Assembly (NCBI RefSeq): GCF_014873535.1
Contig: NZ_JADBEF010000001.1
Coordinates: forward strand, 992,001-1,056,000
Origin: Nonomuraea africana
Lineage (GTDB): Bacteria > Actinomycetota > Actinomycetes > Streptosporangiales > Streptosporangiaceae
Reading direction: 5' to 3'
Length of the DNA stretch: 64,000 bases
This document shows, piece after piece, positions 35,001 to 42,610 of this stretch (position 1 is its first letter; every line of letters begins with the position of its first letter). The translations under genes and the position numbers were made by a program. The notes below the pieces were generated by a model. The model ran no database searches. It was not told the DNA's origin and was given only the letters and a program-made list of their open reading frames with translations.

Positions 35001-35072
35001 CAGCCCGGGGATGGCGACGACCTGCCCCGCGTCCGTCCAGGCCGTCACGGGTCCCAGCACACCAAAGCGCAT
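31968..35072 (-). CDS. Large SARP regulator: OmpR-type HTH + BTAD + NB-ARC ATPase + TPR
   Basis: 1034 residues. N-terminal winged helix (MRFGVLGPVTAWTDAGQVVAIPG), BTAD helices to about residue 235 (RLEEARLSAVEELAETRLAAGE), then an NB-ARC ATPase with Walker A GSGGVGKTS, Walker B LLLVLDNCEHV, ILATSREPL, GIPLALELAA and a TPR-like C-terminal half. AfsR relatives in this class activate secondary metabolism in response to nucleotide state or phosphorylation. ATG 35072 is the family start. No biosynthetic cluster is adjacent, so the target genes are not evident. Confidence 0.92.
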   Translation of the reverse strand: MRFGVLGPVTAWTDAGQVVAIPGLKVRALLADLLAAEGRVVSTDRLVDDLWGDDPPGNPSAALQVRVSQLRRALEEAEPGAKNLVVSRAPGYALEAAPGAVDAARFAALAAEGRLAEALELWRGAAFADFADFEFLRPVIARLEEARLSAVEELAETRLAAGEPVEVAELVAAHPLRERLRAVHMAALYRAGRQSEALAGYAELREKLADELGLDPSPELAELHARILRQDPALSSRAERPMTNLPAAVSDLIGRDEAVAEVTALLEQGRLVTLTGSGGVGKTSLALEVARRRTGAHPDGAWLVELAPYDRHTPSLAEAVLVALDIREDSARSMERLVEALRGRRLLLVLDNCEHVVDQAAKLAETLLRSVEGLRILATSREPLNVAGETLWSVPALDLPAGSELLTVAKADAVRLFMARAAASARGFALDAGNAEAVAQLCRRLDGIPLALELAATRVRALGVHELVARLDDRFKLLAGFQRGAPARQQTLTAMIDWSWTLLTDSERVVLRRLAVHVDGCTLEAAEAVCAEDDVDVLDTLARLVDRSLVVVVEGPSGVRYRLLESVAAYCLHRLDDAGEVERIRQAHADYYVALAVRAESYLRGPEQASWMRRLDAEAANLRAALDAAPAADALRLVNALAWYWFLRGRLGEARRSLQAAQEAGRAADQATAQAGQAGQPAGDDTAADRARARAWSAGFALLLGEDVDWKQVMDLADPADRARAEWFVSLGVADLPTSRVLVDSALATFRELGDRWGVAAALSRHARDAFTVRDLEALERDGGESAALFAELGDRWGRLQATEWLGGLADIRGDVEAATRLFTEDLRIAEELGLWPDAVRRLSWVGWIAMHTGDYERGMEHCGKALRLATGQGYHEGRVFAEMGLAVAARRAGRLELARTHLDRLLDGVPRDGEPPLFLPTVLAELGFVHELRGDAEGARKLFLEAFAAARRIGDPLSAAFAVEGLAAVSEPEQSARLLGLAAAVRLAHRAPISRSEEDEVRRIAARSVAAIGEEAFAAAHAHGRELTFDDVA

Positions 35073-35354
35073 ATGACCGACCTTAAAGGCACGCAAGACC
35101 GCCCGACGCCGCTCCCATGAACCCCGCTACTCCGCACTCTGCAGGCCGTGGGAGCGGGCCTCCGGCTCCTCCGGTACGGCGGCACGCCGCTGTCGGCGAC
35201 GGGGCTCTTCCTGTGCCTCGGCGGGCGTCGCCCAGCCGATGGGGCCGGGCGACGGGATCACCATGACCGCCGCTCCCTGCGGGCTCGGCGGCGTCGCTGT
35301 CGGAGACCGGCGGGGAGTTCGGATGCCCGGGCGCTACCGAGATGCGGGCCAGTG

Positions 35355-35383
35355 CTCCGGCCTTCAGGCCGGGGAGCGCGTCA
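35355..35383 (+). mobile_element. Vestigial IS200/IS605-type right end
   Basis: An 8-bp stem (CTCCGGCC/GGCCGGGG, one G-T pair) with a TTCA loop is followed by AGCGCGTCA. The same plan occurs at the right end of the tnpB element at 51 kb: CCGCTCTC-TTCA-GGGAGCGG then AGGAGTCA. No tnpB reading frame remains in the 280 bp upstream (35073-35354), which holds no gene I can support. The terminal TCA supplies the stop codon of the adjoining minus-strand gene. Confidence 0.5.
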
Positions 35384-35698
35384 AGGCTGCTCGGGGTCGA
35401 CGCGGACGGCGCGCTCCTCGGCCGACAGGTCGCCCGAGTCGCGCCCCACGTCCTCGCCGATCTCCTCGCTCTCGACGTCGGGCTCGAGCCCTTCGTCGGG
35501 GGACACGAGCCGGTGCTCGTCGCGGGGCGTCCGCTCGCGCTCAGGGGCCTCCCGCCACAGCCGCTCGGCGACGGTGTCCTGGTGCTGGGGGTCGTCCTCC
35601 TCGATCACGTGGTCCTGGCCGAGATCATCGGTCCACTCCTCGACCTCGATCTCCTGCTCGTCGCTCATGCCGTGGCGGTCCGGCGGTGTTTCGGTCAT
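35381..35698 (-). CDS. Small acidic protein, DUF5709-like
   Basis: 105 residues, strongly acidic (EIEVEEWTDDLGQDHVIEEDD), apparently disordered. The C-terminal part (RLVSPDEGLEPDVESEEIGEDVG, then LSAEERAVRVDPEQ) resembles DUF5709 proteins of actinomycetes; function unknown. ATG 35698 has GGGAG upstream. The stop codon coincides with the end of an IS605-type hairpin relic, so the last few residues may have been changed by insertion. Confidence 0.65.
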   Translation of the reverse strand: MTETPPDRHGMSDEQEIEVEEWTDDLGQDHVIEEDDPQHQDTVAERLWREAPERERTPRDEHRLVSPDEGLEPDVESEEIGEDVGRDSGDLSAEERAVRVDPEQP

Positions 35699-35731
35699 AA
35701 CGGCTCCCTACCCCACACGCCGCCCGAAACC

Positions 35732-36271
35732 CTAGGAGCTTTGCTTCCTGACAGCCTCGGCCAACTCATCCTTGTCCATGGTGGACCTGCCGGGGATGTC
35801 GGCCTCCCGGGCCCGCTTGTAGAACTGTTCCTTGGAGGTCGGCGGGCGCAGGGCGAGCAGTTCGGTCTCTTTGCGCTCCTTGAACGCCTTGCCGAGCTGC
35901 TCCAGCCGCTGCCGGCTGCTCGCCTCGCGAAGGGCGGGGAGGATCTCGCCCTCCTCCTCCTCGACGTGGTGCTTCACGGACTCGACGAGCTTGACGAGCG
36001 TCTCGGAGAAGTCAGGGGTTCCGGGAGTGGCGTGCTTCAGCGCGTCGAGGAGGACCTCGGCCTCCTTGTGCTCCTCCACGCCGTGGTGCGCCTCGGCGGA
36101 CCGGACCTCGGGGTAGACCCGGTCCTCCTCGGCCCTGGCGTGGGCGGTGAGCAGGGCGGCCAGTTCGGTCACGTCGGCCTCGGGGTCGCCCCGCCCGCTG
36201 GTGAGCCGCTCGAACAGCGCCTCGATCGCGCGGTGGTCACTGGTGATCAGCGTGATGACGTCGGTTCCCAT
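35732..36271 (-). CDS. Hemerythrin-domain protein with Rho_N-like C-terminus
   Basis: 179 residues. Helical hemerythrin domain (about 1-130) with ligand-type residues ITSDHRAIEALF, LLTAHARAEEDRVYPEV, HHGVEEHKEAEVLLDAL and VKHHVEEEEGEILPAL. The C-terminal 35 residues (SKEQFYKRAREADIPGRSTMDKDELAEAV) form a Rho_N/SAP-like helical module seen in related actinomycete proteins. Probably binds a di-iron centre and O2, NO or peroxide; exact role unknown. ATG 36271 gives the family start. Confidence 0.87.
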   Translation of the reverse strand: MGTDVITLITSDHRAIEALFERLTSGRGDPEADVTELAALLTAHARAEEDRVYPEVRSAEAHHGVEEHKEAEVLLDALKHATPGTPDFSETLVKLVESVKHHVEEEEGEILPALREASSRQRLEQLGKAFKERKETELLALRPPTSKEQFYKRAREADIPGRSTMDKDELAEAVRKQSS

Positions 36272-36294
36272 GGGGGCGCGTGCTACCCAGGCGA

Positions 36295-37839
36295 TCAGCG
36301 TCCAATCGCCGCGCCGATCCGCGCGCGCGGATCGGCCGCGCCCGCGAGCACCCCGCCGGGCAGGACGTCGATGAGGTGCGCGTGCCCGAAACCCGTCCCG
36401 TACGGCATGCCCGCCACCGGATGTCCGAGCGCGGACAGGCCGTCGCCCCAGCCCGCGCCCTCCTCCAGCTCCATGACCGTCGCGTCGGGCTCGTCCCAGG
36501 TGTCGAAGCCGGTGCCGCCGGTGCCCAGCCGCCAGCGGGGCGCGGCGATCGCCTCTCCCGGTGTCTGGCCGTGCCTGAGCAGGCGGGTGATGACCTGGAG
36601 CAGGATCTGCGGTTGCGCGTCGCCGCCCATGGTGCCCACGACCGAGCGGAGCGAGCCGTCCGGCCTGGTGATGAGGGCGGGGGTGAGCGTGTGCGGGGGA
36701 CGGCGGCCCGGGCCGTACTCCGCGGGGTGTCCCGGCGTCAGAGAGAAGCCGATGCCGCGGTTGTGCAGGTTGATCCCGGTGCGCGGTTCGACCAGCAGGC
36801 TGCCGAAGCCCGAGGCGTTCGACTGGATGAGGGAGACGCCCATGCCGTCGCCGTCCACGGCGCACAGGTAGGTCGTGTCGCCCTCGGCGGTCAGCCCGCG
36901 CACCCTGAGGCGCGCGGCAGGGTCGACCATGGCCCGCCGCCGGGCGATCTCGGCCTCCGACAGCAGGTCGGCCGCGTGCTCGTGCAGCAGGGCCAGCCGG
37001 TCGTGGCCCGCGATCCTGGAGGCCTCGCCCAGCAGGTGCGCCCAGAGCGCGTCGTCGGGCGTGGACGGCAGGTCGAGGCCGTCGACGATGCCGAGCGACA
37101 TCAGCAGCAGGTAGCCCTGGGAGTTGGGCGGCATCGACCACACATCGTGGTCGAAGGCCCGCACGCGCAGCGGCTCCACCCAGTCGGCCATCGGCTTGGC
37201 GAGGTCGTCGGGGACGTACTCGCCCGCTCCGAGCTCCAGCAGGCCCTCGCCGAACTCGCCCTGGTAGAAGCCCTCCCTGCCGGAGGCGGCGATCGCCTCG
37301 AGGGTGCGGGCCACGCCCGGCCTGGTCATGAGCTGCCCGGGAGAGGAGACGGTGGCGAAGTCGGGGTGGTGGGCCAGCGCCGAGGCGATGGGGGCCAGCA
37401 GCGGGGAGACGGGGAAGCCGTCCGCGGCCAGGCCGATCGCGGGGGCGAGCACGGTGGCCAGCGGGAGCCTGCCGTACCTGGAGTGCAGGGCGAGCCAGCC
37501 GTCCACGGCGCCCGGTACCGGCGCCGACCTGATGTCGTGGCGGAGCGGCATGACGGTGTGGCCCTCGGCCCGCAGCCGGTCGGGGTCCGCGCCCGAGCCC
37601 GCGCGCCCCGAGGCGTTGAGCGCCGTGACGGCGCTGTCGGGGGTGCCGTCGTGGACGAGGGCGAACAGGTCACCGCCGAGCCCGCACATGTGGGGGGCGG
37701 TGACCGTCAGGACTGCGTTGGTGGCGATGGCGGCGTCGGCGGCCGAGCCGCCGCGGTCGAGCATGGTCAGACCGGCGGCGGAGGCGAGGTGGTCGACACT
37801 GCACACCATGCCGGACCGGGCGTATCGGGTGTTCTGCAC
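36295..37839 (-). CDS. Gamma-glutamyltransferase family protein
   Basis: 514 residues. Landmarks of the self-processing Ntn hydrolase: HLASAAGLTMLDRGGSAADAAIAT, TAPHMCGLGGDLF, then the cleavage/nucleophile site GDTTYLCAVDGDGMGVSLIQSN, and later GTMGGDAQPQILLQV. The nucleophile is the Thr after GD. No signal peptide is seen, so a cytosolic form is likely. GTG start at 37839, 10 bp after the MFS stop. It cleaves or transfers gamma-glutamyl groups from glutathione-like or cephalosporin-type substrates. Confidence 0.92.
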   Translation of the reverse strand: MQNTRYARSGMVCSVDHLASAAGLTMLDRGGSAADAAIATNAVLTVTAPHMCGLGGDLFALVHDGTPDSAVTALNASGRAGSGADPDRLRAEGHTVMPLRHDIRSAPVPGAVDGWLALHSRYGRLPLATVLAPAIGLAADGFPVSPLLAPIASALAHHPDFATVSSPGQLMTRPGVARTLEAIAASGREGFYQGEFGEGLLELGAGEYVPDDLAKPMADWVEPLRVRAFDHDVWSMPPNSQGYLLLMSLGIVDGLDLPSTPDDALWAHLLGEASRIAGHDRLALLHEHAADLLSEAEIARRRAMVDPAARLRVRGLTAEGDTTYLCAVDGDGMGVSLIQSNASGFGSLLVEPRTGINLHNRGIGFSLTPGHPAEYGPGRRPPHTLTPALITRPDGSLRSVVGTMGGDAQPQILLQVITRLLRHGQTPGEAIAAPRWRLGTGGTGFDTWDEPDATVMELEEGAGWGDGLSALGHPVAGMPYGTGFGHAHLIDVLPGGVLAGAADPRARIGAAIGR

Positions 37840-37849
37840 GGGTCAGACC

Positions 37850-39067
37850 TTACGCGGTCCTTGCGCGCAGGATCCTGACGCCCGTCACCCTGGCCAGCGC
37901 CAGCGCGGCGAGCAGGGTGGCGGCCGTGGTGCTCACGCCGCCGATCTGCAGCGCGAGCTGCGGTCCCATGGCGTCGCTGAGCCAGCCGAGCAGCGGCCCG
38001 CCCAGCGCGCCCGCCGCCGCGCTCACCAGGCCGAGCACCGAGATGACCCGGCCGCGCAGTTCGTCGGGGCTGCCGAGCTGGGCTCTGGCGCCGATCGTGG
38101 TGTCGATGACGACCGCGCCCGCGGCGATCGGCAGCAGCAGCGCGGCGAACAGCCACAGACCGGGCACCAGGCCGCTGAGCGCCTGGGCCACGCTGGCCAG
38201 GAAGGCCGTGACCAGCAGCAGGCGCATGGTCAGCCGCGGCCGTCCCGCGGCGAAGATCCCGCCGAGCACGGTGCCGACCGCGAAGACCGTGGACAGCAGG
38301 CCGTAACCGGTCGCGCCCGCGCCGAGGGGCCCGGCGGCCATCGCCGCCATCGTCACCTGGTAGTTGCGGCCGAGGCTGCCCAGGATGAGGGAGAGCGCGA
38401 GCAGCACCAGCAGCCAGGGGGTGCGCAGCACGTAGCGCAGGCCCTCGCGGATGCCGTCGGCGCCCGGCGGGGCCTTGGCGAGCAGGTGCATCTCTCCCGA
38501 GCGCATCGCGGCGATGGCGGCGATCACGGCCAGGAAGCTGACGGCGTTGATGAGGAACAGGCCGCCGGTGCCCGTGAGAGGAAGCAGCACACCCGCGAGG
38601 CTCATGCCCAGGATGCGTCCGGCGGAGTTGATGACCGAGCCGAGGGCCATCGCGTTGGGCAGGTCGGCGGGCGGGACGACCTCGGCGCCGAACCGGCCGA
38701 GCGCGGGGTTGCCGAGCGCGGTGACCAGGCCGCCCGCCAGCGCCACGCCGTACACGGGGAGGACGGAGGTGACCCCGCTCAACGCCACGACGGCGAGCAC
38801 GACGGCCAGGAGCCCCTGGGCGATCTGCGCGGCGACGACGACGGGACGGGCGGGCAGCCGGTCGGCCAGCGCGCCGCCCCACAGGCCGAAGGCCAGGGTG
38901 GGCAGCGCCTGCAGGACCAGGCTGAGACCCACGCTCGTCGCCGAGCCGGTGGCCTCGAGGATGAGCCAGTTGACGCCGAGCACCTGCATCCAGGTGCCGG
39001 TGATGGAGACGAGGTCGGCGCCTGCCCAGAGGCGATAATTGTGGTGCTTGAGGGAGCTGAGCAGCAA
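37850..39067 (-). CDS. MFS transporter (EntS-like exporter branch)
   Basis: 405 residues with 10-12 hydrophobic helices. N-terminal HHNYRLWAGADLVSITGTWMQVLGVNWLI is typical of the EntS/MFS_3 exporter group, followed by GGALADRLPARPVVV. The best start is TTG 39067; no ATG is available before the first helix and the ribosome site is poor. It sits between an ABC exporter and a gamma-glutamyltransferase, all on the same strand, so it may share a transcript. Confidence 0.88.
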   Translation of the reverse strand: MLLSSLKHHNYRLWAGADLVSITGTWMQVLGVNWLILEATGSATSVGLSLVLQALPTLAFGLWGGALADRLPARPVVVAAQIAQGLLAVVLAVVALSGVTSVLPVYGVALAGGLVTALGNPALGRFGAEVVPPADLPNAMALGSVINSAGRILGMSLAGVLLPLTGTGGLFLINAVSFLAVIAAIAAMRSGEMHLLAKAPPGADGIREGLRYVLRTPWLLVLLALSLILGSLGRNYQVTMAAMAAGPLGAGATGYGLLSTVFAVGTVLGGIFAAGRPRLTMRLLLVTAFLASVAQALSGLVPGLWLFAALLLPIAAGAVVIDTTIGARAQLGSPDELRGRVISVLGLVSAAAGALGGPLLGWLSDAMGPQLALQIGGVSTTAATLLAALALARVTGVRILRARTA

Positions 39068-39119
39068 GGGAGTGCAATCTCTTGGGAAAGGGTGTGCCGA
39101 GAGATTGGAACGTAGCGGT

Positions 39120-40877
39120 TTAGAAACGGATTCCGGTTGTGACCGGATTCACGTTTGGGACATCCTCTCGCTGGACAAGTGCGGCATACCGGCCGCCGAG
39201 CTCCATGAGCTGCTCGTGGGTGCCGCGCTCGGCGACCCCGCCCCCGTCGAGCACGACGATCTGGTCCGCGTCGCGGACGGTCGACAGCCGGTGCGCGATG
39301 GTGATCGTGGTGCGCCCGTCGGCCAGTGTGTCGAGGGCCTCCTGCACGGCGCGCTCGGTCTGGTTGTCCAGCGCGCTGGTCGCCTCGTCGAGGACGAGCA
39401 CGGGCGGGTTGCGCAGCAGCGTGCGGGCGATGGCCAGCCGCTGCTTCTCCCCGCCGGAGAAGCGGTAGCCGCGCTCGCCGACCACGGTGTCGTAGCCGTC
39501 GGGCAGCGCCGCGACGTGGTCGTGGATGCGCGCCGCGCGGGCCGCCTCGACCAGTTCCTCGTCGGTGGCCGACGGCTTGGCGAAGCGCAGGTTGTCGGCG
39601 ATGGAGGCGTGGAAGAGGTAGGTCTCCTGCGAGACCACGCCGACGGTCGCGGCGAGCGACTCGAAGCTCAGCTCGCGCACGTCCACGCCGTCGATGAGCA
39701 CCCTTCCGCCCGTGACGTCGTACAGGCGCGGCACCAGGTAGCTGAGCGTGGTCTTGCCCGAGCCCGTCTCGCCGACGACCGCCAGGCTCGATCCGGCCGG
39801 GACGACGAGGTCGACGCCGGAGAGCGTGGGCGCCTCGCCGTAGGAGAAGTCGACGCCCTCGAAGCGGACCTCGCCACGCGGGCTCGTGAGCACCTTGGCG
39901 CCGGGGGTGATGTCGACGGTCAGGTCGAGGTACTCGAAGATGCGCCCGAACAGCGCCAGCGAGCTCTGCACCTCCACGCCCGTCCGCATCAGCGAGACGG
40001 CCGGCCTGAACAGCCCGGTCTGCAGGGTGGTGAAGGCGACGACCGTGCCGATGGAGACCATCGAGGTCGTGCCGGAGGCCCAGTAGATCAGGGCGGGCAT
40101 CGCGGCCATGATGATCTGGATCGACGACTGCCGCCAGCGCCCGGCCATGCTGGACCGCACGCCGAGGTCGGCCAGCTCGTCGGAGGCCGCGGCGAAGCGC
40201 CGGGTCAGCTCGGGGGACTGGCCCATCGTCCGGCCGAGCAGGATGCCGCTGACCGACAGCGACTCCTGGACCATGGACGACATCACGGCCAGCTTCTTCT
40301 GCCGCTGGGCGGTGATCCGCTTGCGCTCGTCGCCGACCTTGCGGCTGATCCAGACGAAGAGCGGCAGCAACAGCAGCGAGATCGCCGTCAGCCGCCAGTC
40401 GAGGACCAGCATCGCGATGACGCTGGCCACCACGCTGGTCAGGTTGGAGACGATCGAGGTGGCCGTCGAGGTGACCACCTGCTGCATCCCGCCGATGTCG
40501 TTGGCCAGGCGCGACTGCACCTCGCCCGTGCGTGTGCGGGTGAAGAAGGCCAGCGACATGCGCTGGAGGTGACCGTAGACGGTGGTGCGCAGGTCGTGCA
40601 TGACCCGCTGGCCGACGGTCGTGGAGATGAACGTCTGCATGACGTCGAAGACGCTGGTCGTGACCGCGACGGCGATCATGCCGAGCGCGAGCAGCGCCAG
40701 CAGCGTCATGTCCCGTGAGGGGATGGCCACGTCGAGGACCTCGCGCAGCAGGAACGGCGAGGCAAGGGAGACGAGCGACGACAGGAAGATGAGGCCGAGC
40801 ACGACGGCCAGGCGGCCGCGGTAGGGCCTGAACAGCTTGATGATGCGCCGCAGGGGCGCGCGTGGTTCTTCGGTCAT
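39120..40877 (-). CDS. ABC exporter half-transporter (membrane domain fused to ATPase)
   Basis: 585 residues. Six-helix membrane domain (about 1-310; FFTRTRTGEVQSRLANDIGG is a coupling-helix region), then an ATPase with Walker A GETGSGKTT, Q-loop VVSQETYLFHASIADNL, signature FSGGEKQRLAIARTLL, Walker B VLVLDEATSALD and H-loop TIAHRLSTV. Probably a homodimeric drug/lipid exporter. ATG 40877 follows AAAGGGG. Divergent from a MarR regulator, which is the likely repressor. Confidence 0.94.
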   Translation of the reverse strand: MTEEPRAPLRRIIKLFRPYRGRLAVVLGLIFLSSLVSLASPFLLREVLDVAIPSRDMTLLALLALGMIAVAVTTSVFDVMQTFISTTVGQRVMHDLRTTVYGHLQRMSLAFFTRTRTGEVQSRLANDIGGMQQVVTSTATSIVSNLTSVVASVIAMLVLDWRLTAISLLLLPLFVWISRKVGDERKRITAQRQKKLAVMSSMVQESLSVSGILLGRTMGQSPELTRRFAAASDELADLGVRSSMAGRWRQSSIQIIMAAMPALIYWASGTTSMVSIGTVVAFTTLQTGLFRPAVSLMRTGVEVQSSLALFGRIFEYLDLTVDITPGAKVLTSPRGEVRFEGVDFSYGEAPTLSGVDLVVPAGSSLAVVGETGSGKTTLSYLVPRLYDVTGGRVLIDGVDVRELSFESLAATVGVVSQETYLFHASIADNLRFAKPSATDEELVEAARAARIHDHVAALPDGYDTVVGERGYRFSGGEKQRLAIARTLLRNPPVLVLDEATSALDNQTERAVQEALDTLADGRTTITIAHRLSTVRDADQIVVLDGGGVAERGTHEQLMELGGRYAALVQREDVPNVNPVTTGIRF

Positions 40878-40897
40878 TTGACCCCTTTCTGATGTTT

Positions 40898-40917
40898 CCT
40901 CTAACAGAGGTTACCTC
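40898..40917. promoter_or_regulatory. Overlapping palindromes in the MarR/ABC-exporter intergenic region
   Basis: CCTCT-AAC-AGAGG (40898-40910) and GAGGT-T-ACCTC (40907-40917) share the GAGG half-site. They lie about 20-40 bp upstream of both divergent starts, where a MarR dimer would block both promoters. Confidence 0.5.
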
Positions 40918-40940
40918 ACAATAATTCCACCGGTAGGCTC

Positions 40941-41363
40941 GTGATCGTGGACACCATCTCCGAGCTGCTCGAACTCGTGCACCGTATCGGGCACCGAGCG
41001 CGACACGGCTACCGCCGCAGCCTGGAGCCGCTGGGGCTCAGCCCGGGCCAGGCGCGGGCGCTGCGCGAGCTGATCGACGCGGGGCGTCCGCTGCGCATGG
41101 TCCAGCTCGCCGACGCGCTGCGCATCGTGCCGCGCTCGCTCACCCCGGTCGTCGACGCGCTGGAGGAGGCGGGGCTGGTGCGCAGGGAGATCGACCCGGC
41201 CAACCGCCGCTCGACGCTGCTGCTGATCACCGGGCGCGGGGAAGAGGTCTACGAGCAGGTCAGGCAGGCTCGTCGAGAGGTCGCCCGCGAGCTGTTCGGC
41301 GGGCTGTCACACGAGCAGCGCGAGACGCTGAGGGAACTGCTCGGCAAGGTCGACGAGGCCTAG
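40941..41363 (+). CDS. MarR family regulator
   Basis: 140 residues with the MarR winged-helix fold: GLSPGQARALRELIDAGRPLRMVQLADALRIVPRSLTPVVDALEEAGLVRREIDPANRRSTLLLIT. GTG 40941 or GTG 40947 could be the start; both give VDTISELLELVHRIGHRARH helix 1. Divergent from the ABC exporter, so it most likely represses it and senses an exported compound. Confidence 0.93.
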   Translation: MIVDTISELLELVHRIGHRARHGYRRSLEPLGLSPGQARALRELIDAGRPLRMVQLADALRIVPRSLTPVVDALEEAGLVRREIDPANRRSTLLLITGRGEEVYEQVRQARREVARELFGGLSHEQRETLRELLGKVDEA

Positions 41364-41482
41364 ACCGGCTCCCGCGCGACCTGGGTGCCTTCGAAAGAAC
41401 CTGAGGGAGAGCCGCCGGTGCCCCGCCTGCTCTCGTTCTCCCGAGCGGTCAGTCCGTGCTCTCGTGTAGCTCGGACGGGTGG

Positions 41483-42457
41483 TCAGCCCGTTTCTTCGTG
41501 GTGTTCGGGCTGGGTCGCTCTTGCGGGGTGGGTACGGCCGCCGATCACGGTGCCGAGGAGGGGTGGCTGGTCGAGCAGTGCGGCGTAGGGGTTGCGGCCT
41601 CCGCGCGTGTCGAAGACGGCCAGGTCGGCGGCGCAGGCGGGCGCGAGCGTGCCGATCCTGCCGGGCCCCTCCGCCCTGCCGAGCGCCCGGGCCCCGCCGA
41701 TGGTCGCCGCCTCGACGAGCACGCGTTCCAGCCGTGGCAGCCGCGTCGCCTGCCGTACGGCCCTGGCGGCGGCCAGCGGCGGCCCGCACAGCGCGATCGG
41801 ATTGCCCTCCTCCACCAGCGCCGAGACGTCGCCCCCCGACAGCGCGACCGACGTGCCGCGCAGGCGCAGCAGCTTGCGCTCGCCGGGCCCGAGCGGGCCC
41901 GCACCGGCGACGTGACAGTGCGGGCCGAGCACGCCCGCCTCGTCGAGCGCGGCGGGGGAGTGGCGGCCGAGATCGGCCGTGAGCCGCAGCCCGAACGTCC
42001 TCGCCAGCACCGCCAGATCCTCCATCACCTGCGGGTCGGTGGCGTGCGCCGCCACTCCCACGGGGCCCGCGTGCTCCCGGATGGCGGTGATCAGCGCGTC
42101 GCGGTCACGCTCCTCCCACGCCTGCTCGCTCGCGCAGCCGACCTCCAGGTACGTGACGCCGCCTGGCCTGTCGTGCTCGCCCACGTCGGCCGCCCATGTC
42201 ACCCCCGGACCCAGCGGCCCGGTACGGCAGGCGTCGACCAGCCCTGGCGTGATCATGCCCGGCCAGCGGATCTCCTCGTCGATGGGGAAGGCGGTGCGCA
42301 GGTCGGTCCTGGGGCCCACCTGGAGGACGCGTTCGCCTCTGACCACCACGGCGCCGTCGCGCAGGGGAGGGGCGGTGACGGGGAGCACGAGGGGGGCGGA
42401 GTGGAGGATGACGGGCGCGGGCGGACGCGTGCCGAATGCCCGCGTCAACGCTCCCAT
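41483..42457 (-). CDS. Degenerate amidohydrolase-like protein
   Basis: 324 residues. The outer beta-sandwich strands (LRDGAVVVRGERVLQVGPR) and the terminal ADLAVFDTRGGRNPY pattern are those of the amidohydrolase superfamily, and ATIGGARALG is the usual late motif. The metal ligands are mostly absent: the first site reads GLVDACRTGP instead of HxH. Single histidines remain in GVAAHATD and GPHCHVAG. It may be non-hydrolytic or use another chemistry. ATG 42457 is taken; a GTG at 42502 is in frame. PucR is directly upstream on the same strand. Confidence 0.7.
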   Translation of the reverse strand: MGALTRAFGTRPPAPVILHSAPLVLPVTAPPLRDGAVVVRGERVLQVGPRTDLRTAFPIDEEIRWPGMITPGLVDACRTGPLGPGVTWAADVGEHDRPGGVTYLEVGCASEQAWEERDRDALITAIREHAGPVGVAAHATDPQVMEDLAVLARTFGLRLTADLGRHSPAALDEAGVLGPHCHVAGAGPLGPGERKLLRLRGTSVALSGGDVSALVEEGNPIALCGPPLAAARAVRQATRLPRLERVLVEAATIGGARALGRAEGPGRIGTLAPACAADLAVFDTRGGRNPYAALLDQPPLLGTVIGGRTHPARATQPEHHEETG

Positions 42458-42458
42458 T

Positions 42459-42498
42459 GTGTGATTAAAAAGCACACGTGGTGGCAAATCAATCACAC
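42459..42498. promoter_or_regulatory. Long inverted repeat at the start of the degenerate amidohydrolase gene
   Basis: Arms GTGTGATT (42459-42466) and AATCACAC (42491-42498) are perfect inverted copies 24 bp apart. The first arm lies 2 bp upstream of the ATG. The region is AT-rich. It suits a regulator, perhaps PucR encoded next door, or a leader hairpin. Confidence 0.45.
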
Positions 42499-42610
42499 CC
42501 ACTGATCGAATGTCACTGAGGGCGGGCGTTTCCCGAGGGTGATCGGACGTCGCCGCGTGCGGGTTCTTCGGGGGTGGTCGGGGGGCCGAGCGTCGGGGTG
42601 CGGGGAGGGG

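Noticed and set aside
35148..35735. A plus-strand gene across the IS relic
   Set aside because: Composition is non-protein-like and it overlaps the better-supported acidic protein gene; the hairpin explains the structure.
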